Shown piece after piece: positions 8,412 through 16,776 of a stretch of 64,000 nucleotides of DNA (its first letter is position 1; every line of letters begins with the position of its first letter). The notes below the pieces were generated by a model that made no database searches, was not told where the DNA came from, and saw only the letters and a list, made by a program, of their open reading frames with translations. Source of the DNA: Leisingera sp. ANG-Vp (GTDB taxonomy: Bacteria > Pseudomonadota > Alphaproteobacteria > Rhodobacterales > Rhodobacteraceae); assembly GCF_000813725.1 (NCBI RefSeq), contig NZ_JWLD01000027.1, positions 1 through 64,000 on the forward strand. Direction: 5' to 3'. A program made the translations under genes and the position numbers.

Positions 8412-9320
8412 ATGCAACAGGAGACGTCGGCCGGCATGAATACCTACCTTCACGTGAGCGACAGGCTGAAGGAGCTGTTTCCGCAGCTCCCGCGCGCGCT
8501 GAAGGTGGCGGCGACCTATATGCTTGAGCATCCGGGCGATATCGCGACGCTGTCGATGCGGCAGGTGGCCGGCAATGCGGGCGTGTCGCTGCCGAATTTC
8601 TCGCGCCTGGCCAAGGCGCTGGGATTTGAGACCTACAGCGAGCTGCGCGAGGTTTACCGCAAGCAGGTCCAGCAGAACGATATCAACGAGTACCACCTGC
8701 GGGCCGAGAACCTGCAGAAATCCGGTGGAGACCAGGCGGCGCGGGAGGTCTGGGAGGACTTCCGCAACGCTACGATTGGCAACCTCACGGCGATCTTCGA
8801 TTCCATCGATCCCGACTATTTTGCCAGCGTGGCCAAGGTGCTGAACGACGCTGAACAGGTTTATGTGGTGGGGATGCAGGCCTCGGCCAGCTTCTCGGCC
8901 TACGCGCACTACATCGGCGGCATGGCCAGCGGCAAGGTGCGGCTGGTGCGCGGCGAGGGCGGGGTGTTTGCCGACCCTGTCGCCGACATCGGCGAAGGCG
9001 ATGTGATGATTGCCATCAGCCAGCAGCCCTGCGCGCGGGCCGCGATCGAGCTGGCGATGCTGGCGCGGGAGCGCGGTGCCAAGGTTATTGCGATCACCGA
9101 CAGCCCGGCCTCCCCCATCGCAATGGAAGCGGACTATGTGCTGCTGGGACCGAACCGCAGCCCGCTGTTTTTTGAATCCTATGTCGGAACCACGGTGCTG
9201 ATCGAAGCGCTGATCGGATTCTTCACCATTGGCCAGCCCAGCGGTGTGGTGGAGCGGATCGAGCGGATCGAGGCCGACCGGCTGCGCATGAACGAATACT
9301 GGAAAAACAAGAAAGCCTGA
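8412..9320 (+). CDS. MurR/RpiR family transcriptional regulator
   Basis: This 302-residue regulator has an N-terminal RpiR helix-turn-helix domain (residues about 10-85, with LSMRQVAGNAGVSLPNFSRLAKALGF) and a C-terminal SIS sugar-isomerase-like domain (about 130-280, with VYVVGMQASASF and VIAITDSPASPIA). The frame is open 21 codons further upstream, but GGGGAG sits 7 bp before the ATG at 8412. Its position between the TRAP operon and a nitrilase gene 3 bp downstream suggests that it senses an intermediate of the compound imported by the TRAP system. Confidence 0.88.
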   Translation: MQQETSAGMNTYLHVSDRLKELFPQLPRALKVAATYMLEHPGDIATLSMRQVAGNAGVSLPNFSRLAKALGFETYSELREVYRKQVQQNDINEYHLRAENLQKSGGDQAAREVWEDFRNATIGNLTAIFDSIDPDYFASVAKVLNDAEQVYVVGMQASASFSAYAHYIGGMASGKVRLVRGEGGVFADPVADIGEGDVMIAISQQPCARAAIELAMLARERGAKVIAITDSPASPIAMEADYVLLGPNRSPLFFESYVGTTVLIEALIGFFTIGQPSGVVERIERIEADRLRMNEYWKNKKA

Positions 9321-9323
9321 GCC

Positions 9324-10172
9324 ATGACCGCCACCGAGACCCTGACCCTTCTGGCCTGCCAGATCAGCATCCCGCCGATGACCAGCGCGGCGGAGCGCGA
9401 TGCGCATCTGGCGGCCTCGGCGGCCAAGGTGCGTGCGCAGCTGGAGGCGGCGGACGGCAAGGTGGATCTGGTGGTGCTGCCGGAACTGTCGAGCATCGAC
9501 TATGCCCGTGACACCTTTGCCCGGCTGGATGAGATTGCCGAACCGCTGGACGGCGCCTCTTTCCAGGCCTGGAGGCAGGTGGCGCAGGTGCATGGCGTGC
9601 ATGTCTCCTACGGGTTTGCCCGCGCGGGCGAGGGCGGCCCGTTCATCAGCATCGGCGTGGTGGGCCCGGACGGGGAACTGGCCGGTCATTATGACAAACT
9701 GCATCTGGCGCAATACGGCGCCTCGATGGAGAAAGAGTACTTCAACCGCGGCAGCCACTTGTTTGTGTTTGAGGTCAACGGCTTCCGCCTGGCACCGATC
9801 ATCTGCTACGACATCCGCATCCCGGAGCTGGCGCGCACCTTGGTGGTGGACCACGGGGTCGATGCGATCCTGCATTGCGGCGCCTATTACCGGGATGAGA
9901 GCTTTCACACCTGGCATCCTTTTGCGATTGCGCGGGCGCTGGAAAACCAGGTGTTCTTTCTGTCGCTGAACCGGGCCGGGGAGACCTATGGCAACTCGCT
10001 GTTCTGCCTGCCGTGGCAGGACGAAAACACCCCGCCGGTGGCGTTTGCCGAGACTGCGGAGGAGTTCCGTCTGATCACCCTGGACCGGGAAACCCAGGCC
10101 AAGGCGCGGCGGGATTACACGTTCCTCAAGGACCGGCTGGACGATTACCGGATCAGCGTTCTGTCGGCCTAA
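9324..10172 (+). CDS. Carbon-nitrogen hydrolase (nitrilase superfamily)
   Basis: This 282-residue cytoplasmic enzyme should cleave a non-peptide C-N bond in an amide, carbamoyl compound or nitrile. The catalytic triad is visible: Glu54 in LVVLPELSS, Lys125 in GHYDKLHL and Cys161 in PIICYDIRIPEL. The sequence is closer to the omega-amidase/aliphatic amidase branches than to true nitrilases. It starts 3 bp after the RpiR gene, so the two are co-transcribed and probably process the substrate of the upstream TRAP transporter. The substrate is unknown. Confidence 0.88.
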   Translation: MTATETLTLLACQISIPPMTSAAERDAHLAASAAKVRAQLEAADGKVDLVVLPELSSIDYARDTFARLDEIAEPLDGASFQAWRQVAQVHGVHVSYGFARAGEGGPFISIGVVGPDGELAGHYDKLHLAQYGASMEKEYFNRGSHLFVFEVNGFRLAPIICYDIRIPELARTLVVDHGVDAILHCGAYYRDESFHTWHPFAIARALENQVFFLSLNRAGETYGNSLFCLPWQDENTPPVAFAETAEEFRLITLDRETQAKARRDYTFLKDRLDDYRISVLSA

Positions 10173-10223
10173 TTCCTGCTTCCCACGTAATACTTCCGAA
10201 CTTCCCGGATCGCCTAGCGATCC

Positions 10224-10355
10224 GGTTCGCGCCCGGCCCCGCCCCCCAAGGGCGGGCGCGAAACACTGTCAGAGCAGGATGTGTTAAAGCGTATTGAGGA
10301 AGCGCACCCTCGCGCCAAGCCGTGAAGCGCCCACCCTCGGGACCGGGCGCGAACC
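10224..10355. repeat. Inverted repeat block between convergent genes
   Basis: The 206-bp gap between the nitrilase gene and a convergent RpiR gene carries GGTTCGCGCCCGG (10224-10236) and its exact reverse complement CCGGGCGCGAACC (10343-10355). A shorter overlapping partner (GGCGGGCGCGAA, from 10251) can pair with the first arm as a local hairpin. The block may serve as a bidirectional terminator, or it may be a GC-rich intergenic repeat. No U-tract is present. Confidence 0.5.
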
Positions 10356-10378
10356 TGCTGTTGCACGAGGCCTAGCGG

Positions 10379-11278
10379 TTAACTCCGGATGCGCGGCGTG
10401 CGGCCGGCCTTGTAGTACGCGCCGCTGTCTTCGCGGGTGGCCTCGTAGTCGGCAATCCGCTGCTGGGCTTCCTCGCCGCCAAGCGACACGAGATGGCCCA
10501 GCAGGCACTCCAGCACCGCCATCGCTCCGCCGTAGCAGCCGAAGTAGTGATGCGACTGGGTGGTGATGGGGAAGACAACATCCGGGTCGATTTGCGGCGC
10601 GACCACCTCGCTGTCGGAAATCACGATCAGCCTGGCCCCGCGGCTGCGGGCATAACGCAGCGACTGGATGGTCTCGGCGGAGTAAGGGGCAAAGGTAATG
10701 GCGATCAGGCAGTCCTGCTCGGTCGCGCCGATCAGCTCATCCACGGCTGACCCCATATGGCGGGGGATCAGCTGCAGGCCGGGCAGCGCCATGCGGCCAA
10801 CGTAGTGGAAGTAGTAGGCCATGGCGTAGCTGGAGCGGGTGGCGGTCACGTAGCAGTTGCGCGCTTCGGTCATGCAGCGCAGCGCGGTCTCGATCCGGTC
10901 CTGCGACATCATCCGCAAGGAGCGTGAAACGATATTGATCTCGTTACGGGCCAGCCTCCCTTGCGTCTGGGCCAGGCTGTCGCCGTCGTCCAGCTGGGCA
11001 ATCCAGTCGGCGCCCATCTGGTCTTCGCGTTCGGTCACCAGGGCATGGCGGAATGGGTCGCGGAACGGCTCGAAGCCGTCAAACCCCATCTTCTGCGCCA
11101 GCCGGACCAGTGAGTTGGGACTGACCCCGATTTTCTCGGCCGAGACGCGGATCGGGTCCATGCCAAAGTCGCCGGGATTGTCGATGATGTACTTGGCGAT
11201 CACCTTGAGCCGCGGCGGCAGGCTGCCGATGGCGGCTTTGAGATCGGCGAGGAGACGGGCTTTGCGGTTTTTGTCCAT
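10379..11278 (-). CDS. MurR/RpiR family transcriptional regulator
   Basis: This 299-residue regulator has an RpiR HTH domain (DPIRVSAEKIGVSPNSLVRLAQKMGFDGFEPFRDPF, residues about 30-80) and a SIS domain (about 120-270, with NCYVTATRSSYAMAYYFHYVGR and ARLIVISDSEVVAP). The frame extends upstream to 11425, but that part overlaps the divergent dehydrogenase gene; the ATG at 11278 gives a normal start (MDKNRKARLLADLKAAIG). It is divergent from the FAD/GcvT dehydrogenase gene, with a perfect palindrome between them, and is therefore its likely regulator. Confidence 0.88.
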   Translation of the reverse strand: MDKNRKARLLADLKAAIGSLPPRLKVIAKYIIDNPGDFGMDPIRVSAEKIGVSPNSLVRLAQKMGFDGFEPFRDPFRHALVTEREDQMGADWIAQLDDGDSLAQTQGRLARNEINIVSRSLRMMSQDRIETALRCMTEARNCYVTATRSSYAMAYYFHYVGRMALPGLQLIPRHMGSAVDELIGATEQDCLIAITFAPYSAETIQSLRYARSRGARLIVISDSEVVAPQIDPDVVFPITTQSHHYFGCYGGAMAVLECLLGHLVSLGGEEAQQRIADYEATREDSGAYYKAGRTPRIRS

Positions 11279-11284
11279 GCCTAA

Positions 11285-11304
11285 ATAAGAACGAATGTTC
11301 TTAT
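11285..11304. promoter_or_regulatory. Perfect palindromic operator candidate (ATAAGAAC-N4-GTTCTTAT)
   Basis: ATAAGAAC at 11285-11292 and GTTCTTAT at 11297-11304 form a perfect 8-bp inverted repeat around GAAT. It lies 7 bp from the RpiR start codon and 72 bp from the divergent dehydrogenase start. RpiR-family proteins bind such palindromes, so autoregulation and control of the dehydrogenase are likely. Confidence 0.65.
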
Positions 11305-11375
11305 ATTGGCAAATTGAAAACACGTGTGGAGAGGGCAATCTGGCGCAAATCTGAGTTTTAGAGAAAGACAGGCCC

Positions 11376-13760
11376 ATGTCCCTTCCTTCCCACGCCTCGG
11401 TCGTTGTCATTGGCGGCGGCATCATGGGGTGCTCGACGCTGTATCACCTGGCCCAGATGGGGGTGCGCGATGCGATCCTTCTGGAGCGCAACAAGCTGAC
11501 CAGCGGCACCACCTGGCACTCGGCGGCGCAGGTGCGGGCGCTGCGCCATTCCCAGAACCTGACCCGGATGATCCAGTATTCGGTGGATCTCTACTCGCGG
11601 CTGGAGCAGGAGACCGGCCAGTCGGTGGGCTGGATCCAGAAGGGCAGCCTGTCGATTGCCACCAACCCGGACCGGATGACTCACATCAAGCGGCAGGAAG
11701 CGCTGGCCCAGGCTTACGGCGTGCGGGCGCAGTCCGTGAGTGCGGAGGAGGCCAAGGAGCGCTGGCCGCTGATGAATGCGGAAGACGTGATCGGCGCGGT
11801 TTGGTCTCCGGATGACGGGCGGGTGTCTCCGTCGGATGTCTGCGCGGCACTGGTCAAGGCGGCCAAGGGGCTGGGCGCGAAGATTTTTGAGAACACCGGT
11901 GTCACCGGCATCCTGACTGAGAACGGCAAGGTCGTGGGGGTCGAGACCACGCAAGGCACCGTGATGTGCGATGCGATTGCGCTGTGCACCGGTCTGTGGT
12001 CGCGCGAGGTGGGCGCTATGGCCGGGGCCGAAGTGCCCGCGCTGGCCTGCGAGCATTTCTATCTGCTGACCAAGCCGATTGACGGCATCACCGGCAACAC
12101 GCCGACGCTCAGCGACCACGACAACCATCTCTATATCCGCGACGACAGCGGCGGGCTGCTGGTGGGCTGCTTTGAGCCGATGGGCAAGCCGATCAAGCCG
12201 GGCGTGCTGGACGAAAGCTTTGAATTCGGCCTGCTGCCCGAGGATTGGGAGCATTTCGAGCCGATGATGATGAACGCGCTGCACCGCTTGCCCGCGCTGG
12301 AGACGGCGGAAGTGAAGATGCTGCTGAATGGCCCGGAGAGTTTCACCCCGGACGGGATGTTCATGCTGGGTGAGACGGCGGAAACCAAGGGGCTGTTCCT
12401 GGGCTGCGGCATGAATTCGGTTGGTCTGGCTTCGGGCGGCGGTGCGGGCATGAATCTGGCGCATTGCATCGTGCACGGGCACACCGCCTATGACCTGGGC
12501 GAGGCCGATGCCAAGCGGTTTGCCCCAGTTTACAACAGTCTGGAGCATCTGATGGCGCGCGCGCCGGAGATCCTGGGCACCCATTACGAAATTGCGTATC
12601 CGGGGCGGCAGCTCTCAACGGCCCGGGGTTTGCGCGCCTTGCCGCTGGAAGCCGAGTACAAAGCGGCGGGCGCGCATTTCACCCAAGTCTATGGCTGGGA
12701 GCGGCCGCTGTATTTCGGCAAGACTGCCGAGCCGCGGATGACCTTCGGCAAGCCGGACTGGTTTGAAAATGTGAAGGCTGAGGTGATGGCGGCGCATCAG
12801 AAAGCCGCCGTTTTCGACGCCTCGCCCTTTGGCAAGATCGAGGTACAGGGGCCGGATGCGGAGGCCTTCCTGCAGCACACCTGCGCGTCGAATATGGCCA
12901 AGGCGCCGGGCAGCGCGATTTATACCGCGGTGCTGAATGGGCGCGGCACCTATGAAAGCGACATCACCGCGCACCGGATTGCCGGGGACCACTACCGGCT
13001 GTTTGTCGGCACCAATGCGATCAAGCGCGACTTTGCCTGGTTCAAACGGTACGCCGAAGGCTTTGACGTGACCCTGATCGACAGCACTGAGGACTATGCG
13101 GTGCTGGGCCTGATGGGGCCGGAGGCGGCGCGGATCATTTCGGACTGCGGCGCGCCGGAGCTGAATGAATTGGGCTACTTCAAGGTTGGTCCGGCGCATG
13201 TGGCGGGATGCCATGTGCGGGCTGTCCGGATGTCCTATGTGGGCGAGGCCGGCTGGGAGCTGACCATGAAGGCGGAGGATGCCTCTGCAGTCTATGCGGC
13301 GCTGACCGCTGCCGGGGCGGTGCCTGCGGGGATGTTTGCCCAGACCTCGATGCGGGTGGAGAAGGGCTTTGCCGCGATGGGGCATGAGCTGGACAGCGAC
13401 ACCAGCCCGGTTGAAGCGGGGCTGGACATGCTGGTCTCCAAGAAGAAGAGCTTCATCGGCTCCGAAGCGCTGGCCGGGCGGCGCAAGGACGCGAAGCGCG
13501 CAATGATGACGGTGATCATCGAGGATGAGAGTGCGGTGCCGCTGGGGCACGAGCCGGTTTATGCGGGCGGCAGGATTGTCGGGCACACCACCACGGCCTG
13601 CTTTGGCTACCGCGTCGGCAAGCCGATCGCACTGGCCTATGTCCGTATGGAGGACGCGGACGGGGCCGCGGCCGAGGTCGACATTGCGGGCACCCGATTT
13701 GCTGCGCTCCTGCAGTTTGCCTGCGCTTTCGATCCGAGCGGCAGCCGGATGAAAGGATAG
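11376..13760 (+). CDS. FAD-dependent oxidoreductase fused to GcvT domain (dimethylglycine/sarcosine dehydrogenase-like)
   Basis: This 794-residue enzyme probably demethylates a methylated amine such as dimethylglycine or sarcosine and passes the one-carbon unit to tetrahydrofolate. The N-terminal DAO domain starts with VVVIGGGIMGCSTLYHLA, and the SGTTWHSAAQVRALR segment contains the histidine (His48) at the position used for covalent FAD in this family. An FAO_M linker follows (about 375-430), then a GcvT folate-binding domain (about 430-690, with YESDITAHRI and MSYVGEAGWELTM) and a GcvT C-terminal barrel. The 80-83 kDa size fits DMGDH/SarDH. Proximity to quaternary amine uptake genes supports this role; the exact substrate is unproven. 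Confidence 0.85.
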   Translation: MSLPSHASVVVIGGGIMGCSTLYHLAQMGVRDAILLERNKLTSGTTWHSAAQVRALRHSQNLTRMIQYSVDLYSRLEQETGQSVGWIQKGSLSIATNPDRMTHIKRQEALAQAYGVRAQSVSAEEAKERWPLMNAEDVIGAVWSPDDGRVSPSDVCAALVKAAKGLGAKIFENTGVTGILTENGKVVGVETTQGTVMCDAIALCTGLWSREVGAMAGAEVPALACEHFYLLTKPIDGITGNTPTLSDHDNHLYIRDDSGGLLVGCFEPMGKPIKPGVLDESFEFGLLPEDWEHFEPMMMNALHRLPALETAEVKMLLNGPESFTPDGMFMLGETAETKGLFLGCGMNSVGLASGGGAGMNLAHCIVHGHTAYDLGEADAKRFAPVYNSLEHLMARAPEILGTHYEIAYPGRQLSTARGLRALPLEAEYKAAGAHFTQVYGWERPLYFGKTAEPRMTFGKPDWFENVKAEVMAAHQKAAVFDASPFGKIEVQGPDAEAFLQHTCASNMAKAPGSAIYTAVLNGRGTYESDITAHRIAGDHYRLFVGTNAIKRDFAWFKRYAEGFDVTLIDSTEDYAVLGLMGPEAARIISDCGAPELNELGYFKVGPAHVAGCHVRAVRMSYVGEAGWELTMKAEDASAVYAALTAAGAVPAGMFAQTSMRVEKGFAAMGHELDSDTSPVEAGLDMLVSKKKSFIGSEALAGRRKDAKRAMMTVIIEDESAVPLGHEPVYAGGRIVGHTTTACFGYRVGKPIALAYVRMEDADGAAAEVDIAGTRFAALLQFACAFDPSGSRMKG

Positions 13761-13766
13761 CTTCCG

Positions 13767-14807
13767 TCAGGAACACCCCGGTGCCAGCGATGACGTTGGC
13801 GCCGGACTGCCGCGCGCCGGCAGATAGGCCTGTTTGCGGTCCTGAACGGGCGTGACGCCGTAGAACTTGCGGTAATGCAGCGTCAGGGTTGAGGAACTGG
13901 CATAGCCGACCGCATGGGCGATGTCCGAGACGGAATCCCAGGAGTAAAGCACCATCTGCCGGGCCGCCTTCAGACGCTGGCGCCTGTAGTATTCGCCGGG
14001 GCTGAGGCCGGTGGCGGTACGGAAGCTGCGCTCCAGCTGGCGCGGGGAGATGCCGGCCATGCGGGCCACGTCGCGGATGCAGACCGGCGTCTCGAAGTTT
14101 TCTGAGAAGATTGCCATGGCCTCCTTAACCGCGGGCGGCATCTGGTCGACGGTGCGGTCGCTTTGCAGCACCGGGATTTTCTGCCGCGCACTGCCGTTGC
14201 GGATGATGGGGTGCTGGAACATGCAGGCAACCTCGTTCATGGCGTCGGCACCAAGCGCTTTGCCGATCAGCTCAAGCGACAGGTCGAACATGGCAGTGGC
14301 GCCGGAGACTGTGTGGACATTGCCGTCGCGCACGATCAGCCGGTCGACGGCGGTGCAGTCTGGAAAGGCGGCCTCAAATGCGCTGCGGTAGCACCAATGC
14401 ACGGCAGAGCGCCGCCCGGCCAGCACGCCGCTGCGGGCGAGCGGGAAGACTCCGCCGGACACCGCGCCCAGGGTCACACCGTGGCGGGCAAGGTAGCGCA
14501 GCCGGCCGGGGCTGGCGACCGGGTCTTCAAACTCGGCTTCCGGGCCGGACAGAAGGAACAGGCAGTCGAACCCCTCGGCCTCTGCCAGGCTGGTTTCCGC
14601 TGGAAAAAGGACCCCGGCAGAAGCCTTTGCGTCCGCGCCGGTTTCCGTCACGAGGGACCAGGAGAACACCTGGTGCCCGGCGATTTCATTGGCGGCACGC
14701 AAGGGCTCCATTGCCGAGGTCAGGCAGGCCATGGGAAAGCCTGGAAACAGCAGAAAGCCTATGCGGGTATGGGGGGCGGGGCCGAAGTCGTTTGAATGGA
14801 TCGTCAT
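13767..14807 (-). CDS. GlxA/GbdR-like AraC family transcriptional regulator
   Basis: This 346-residue regulator combines an N-terminal DJ-1/PfpI-like amidotransferase fold (residues about 15-190, including LGAVSGGVFPLARSG, where the usual nucleophile Cys is replaced) with a C-terminal AraC double HTH (about 235-330, with IRDVARMAGISPRQLERSFRTATGLSPGEYYRRQRL). This architecture is that of GbdR, CdhR and ArgR, which control catabolism of betaine, carnitine and arginine. It lies 4 bp downstream of the transporter permease gene and ends 6 bp from the convergent demethylase gene. I infer control of methylamine or betaine use. Confidence 0.85.
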   Translation of the reverse strand: MTIHSNDFGPAPHTRIGFLLFPGFPMACLTSAMEPLRAANEIAGHQVFSWSLVTETGADAKASAGVLFPAETSLAEAEGFDCLFLLSGPEAEFEDPVASPGRLRYLARHGVTLGAVSGGVFPLARSGVLAGRRSAVHWCYRSAFEAAFPDCTAVDRLIVRDGNVHTVSGATAMFDLSLELIGKALGADAMNEVACMFQHPIIRNGSARQKIPVLQSDRTVDQMPPAVKEAMAIFSENFETPVCIRDVARMAGISPRQLERSFRTATGLSPGEYYRRQRLKAARQMVLYSWDSVSDIAHAVGYASSSTLTLHYRKFYGVTPVQDRKQAYLPARGSPAPTSSLAPGCS

Positions 14808-14811
14808 GGTC

Positions 14812-16776
14812 TTACTCCAGCCCCAGCGCTTCTTTCTTGGTCTTTGCCCAGGTGGTGACCAGATGGTCGACCATCAGCCCCATGAAGGCGACGGCGAGGC
14901 CAAGGACCAGGCCTTTGCCCACATCGGTGGAGGAGAGTGCGCGCTGCATCTCTTGGCCCAGGTCCTGGGTGCCGATAAAGGCGGCGATGATCACCATGAA
15001 GAGCGAGAACATGACCGACTGGTTCACGCCGACCATGATGGTGGGCAGGGCCATCGGCAGACGGACCTTCCACAGGGTCTGTGACCGGGTGGCGCCGGAC
15101 ATATCGGCGGCCTCAATCAGGGTTTCCGGCACCTGGCGCAGGCCTTCGATGGTGTAGCGCACCAGCGGCACGGCAGCGAAGAGGACCACGGCGCCGATCA
15201 CCGCCACGTCGTTCACGCCGAACAGCATGACCACCGGGATCAGATAGATGAAGCTGGGGAAGGTCTGCAGCGTGTCGCAGATCAGCAGGGCGAGGGCCGA
15301 GCGTTTTTCGTGGAAAGAGCCCCAGATGCCCAGCGGAAAGCCGATCACGGCAGCAATCGAGACGGCGACCACGACAGTATAGACCGTGATCATCGCGCGG
15401 TCCCACCAGCCGGACATGGCGATGAGGCCAAAGAAGGCGAGGCAGACAAGGGCGGAGCGCAGGCCGCCTATGGCCCATCCAACGGCCGCCAGCAGCGCCA
15501 GCACCGCAGCATAGGGCATCCACAGGAAGGCGTCGCGGATCGGGATCAGCACCCAGGTGATCAGGAACCAGCGCAGCCATTGGGTGATCGGGTCGATCAG
15601 CACGATGAACCAGTCCGCAACCGCGTCGATCGGCTTGGAGATGGTGAAGGCATCGCGGCGGCCGATCTGGTCCATCAGCGGGATGAACTGTGCCAGTACC
15701 AGGCAGGCCAGCGACAGGCCGGCGCCAAGCAGCAGGAACTTGTTGCGGACAGCGAAGGAGGTGCCTTTCTCAAAGTGCTCGGGCTGTTTGGTGGCCCAGG
15801 CCTTGGTGCAGCGGTCCAGCATGACCGCCAGCAGCACGATGGTGATGCCGATCTCGACCGAGCGGCCGATCTTGAGCGCCTGCAGGAGCTGCAGCAGCTT
15901 CTGGCCAAGGCCCGGCATGCCGATGAAGCTGGCCAGAACCACCATGGCGAGGCACTGCATGATCACCTGGTTCACGCCCACCAGAATCTCGGTCCGGGCG
16001 GTGGGAATGCGCACGTAGCGCAGCAGCTGCCAGCGGGTGGAGCCGCACATGTGGCCGCTTTCGATCACCTCATGCGGAACCTTGCGCAGGCCGAGGAGGG
16101 ACATGCGGATCATCGGCGGCACTGAGAAGATGATGGTGACGATGGCGCCTGCCTTGGGACCGACGCCGATGAAGACAACCACCGGGATCATATAGGCGAA
16201 ATGCGGCAGGCTTTGCGCGATGTTGAGGATCGGGTTCAGGATCCGCTCGAACGTCTTGGACCGCCAGGCACAGATGCCCATGACCAGGCCGAACAGGATC
16301 GAGAAGGGGGCGGCGACGACGATGACCGAGAGGGTCTCCATCGCCCATTTCCACTGCCCCATGACGGCGATCCAGACAAAGGTGCCGCCGGTGAGCAGCG
16401 ACAGGCGCCAGCCTTGCAGCGCGTAGCCGATGACAAAGCCGATGCTGGCAATCACGGTCCAGGGGATCGGGCCGATGCGGGGCCAGCGGTTCTTGCCGTA
16501 GAGCAGGTTGGCGGTCACATCGAGCAGCCATTCGACACCATCGGCAAAGGCGCGGGTCAGGTAGAGAAGGCCCAGGTCATCGCGCAGAAAGGCAAAGATG
16601 GCATTGATCCAATCGGCAAAGGGCAGCACCAGCCATTCCGGCGGACGCACCAGCCCTGCGGGCAGAATGGAGTTGCCAATGGCCAGCAAGCAGGCTGCGG
16701 CAAAGATTGCCCAGCCGGTTTTGGCCCGTGTCCAACTGTGGGATTTTCCGGCAAGTGTCATGGTTTGGTCTGTCAT
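14812..16776 (-). CDS. proW: Quaternary amine ABC transporter permease, double-domain (ProW/TmoW type)
   Basis: This 654-residue inner-membrane protein contains two tandem binding-protein-dependent permease domains. Each has its own EAA loop: HMCGSTRWQLLRYVRIP in the first half and ADMSGATRSQTLWKVRLP in the second. Normal ProW has a single domain of 300-350 residues, so this is an internal duplication or fusion that makes a whole channel from one chain. Its ATG overlaps the ATPase stop codon by 4 bp. Substrate could be glycine betaine, proline or TMAO; the adjacent TorTSR genes make TMAO plausible. Confidence 0.88.
   Translation of the reverse strand: MTDQTMTLAGKSHSWTRAKTGWAIFAAACLLAIGNSILPAGLVRPPEWLVLPFADWINAIFAFLRDDLGLLYLTRAFADGVEWLLDVTANLLYGKNRWPRIGPIPWTVIASIGFVIGYALQGWRLSLLTGGTFVWIAVMGQWKWAMETLSVIVVAAPFSILFGLVMGICAWRSKTFERILNPILNIAQSLPHFAYMIPVVVFIGVGPKAGAIVTIIFSVPPMIRMSLLGLRKVPHEVIESGHMCGSTRWQLLRYVRIPTARTEILVGVNQVIMQCLAMVVLASFIGMPGLGQKLLQLLQALKIGRSVEIGITIVLLAVMLDRCTKAWATKQPEHFEKGTSFAVRNKFLLLGAGLSLACLVLAQFIPLMDQIGRRDAFTISKPIDAVADWFIVLIDPITQWLRWFLITWVLIPIRDAFLWMPYAAVLALLAAVGWAIGGLRSALVCLAFFGLIAMSGWWDRAMITVYTVVVAVSIAAVIGFPLGIWGSFHEKRSALALLICDTLQTFPSFIYLIPVVMLFGVNDVAVIGAVVLFAAVPLVRYTIEGLRQVPETLIEAADMSGATRSQTLWKVRLPMALPTIMVGVNQSVMFSLFMVIIAAFIGTQDLGQEMQRALSSTDVGKGLVLGLAVAFMGLMVDHLVTTWAKTKKEALGLE

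Noticed and set aside
7722-9917. Minus-strand open frame of 731 codons opposite the TRAP permease, RpiR and nitrilase genes
   Set aside because: It is antisense to three well-supported genes, shows low-complexity His/Gln/Arg-rich translation and has no family motif. High GC keeps the antisense frame open.
11358-12584. Minus-strand frame of 408 codons opposite the dehydrogenase gene
   Set aside because: Arg/His/Gln-rich translation antisense to a clear FAD/GcvT protein.
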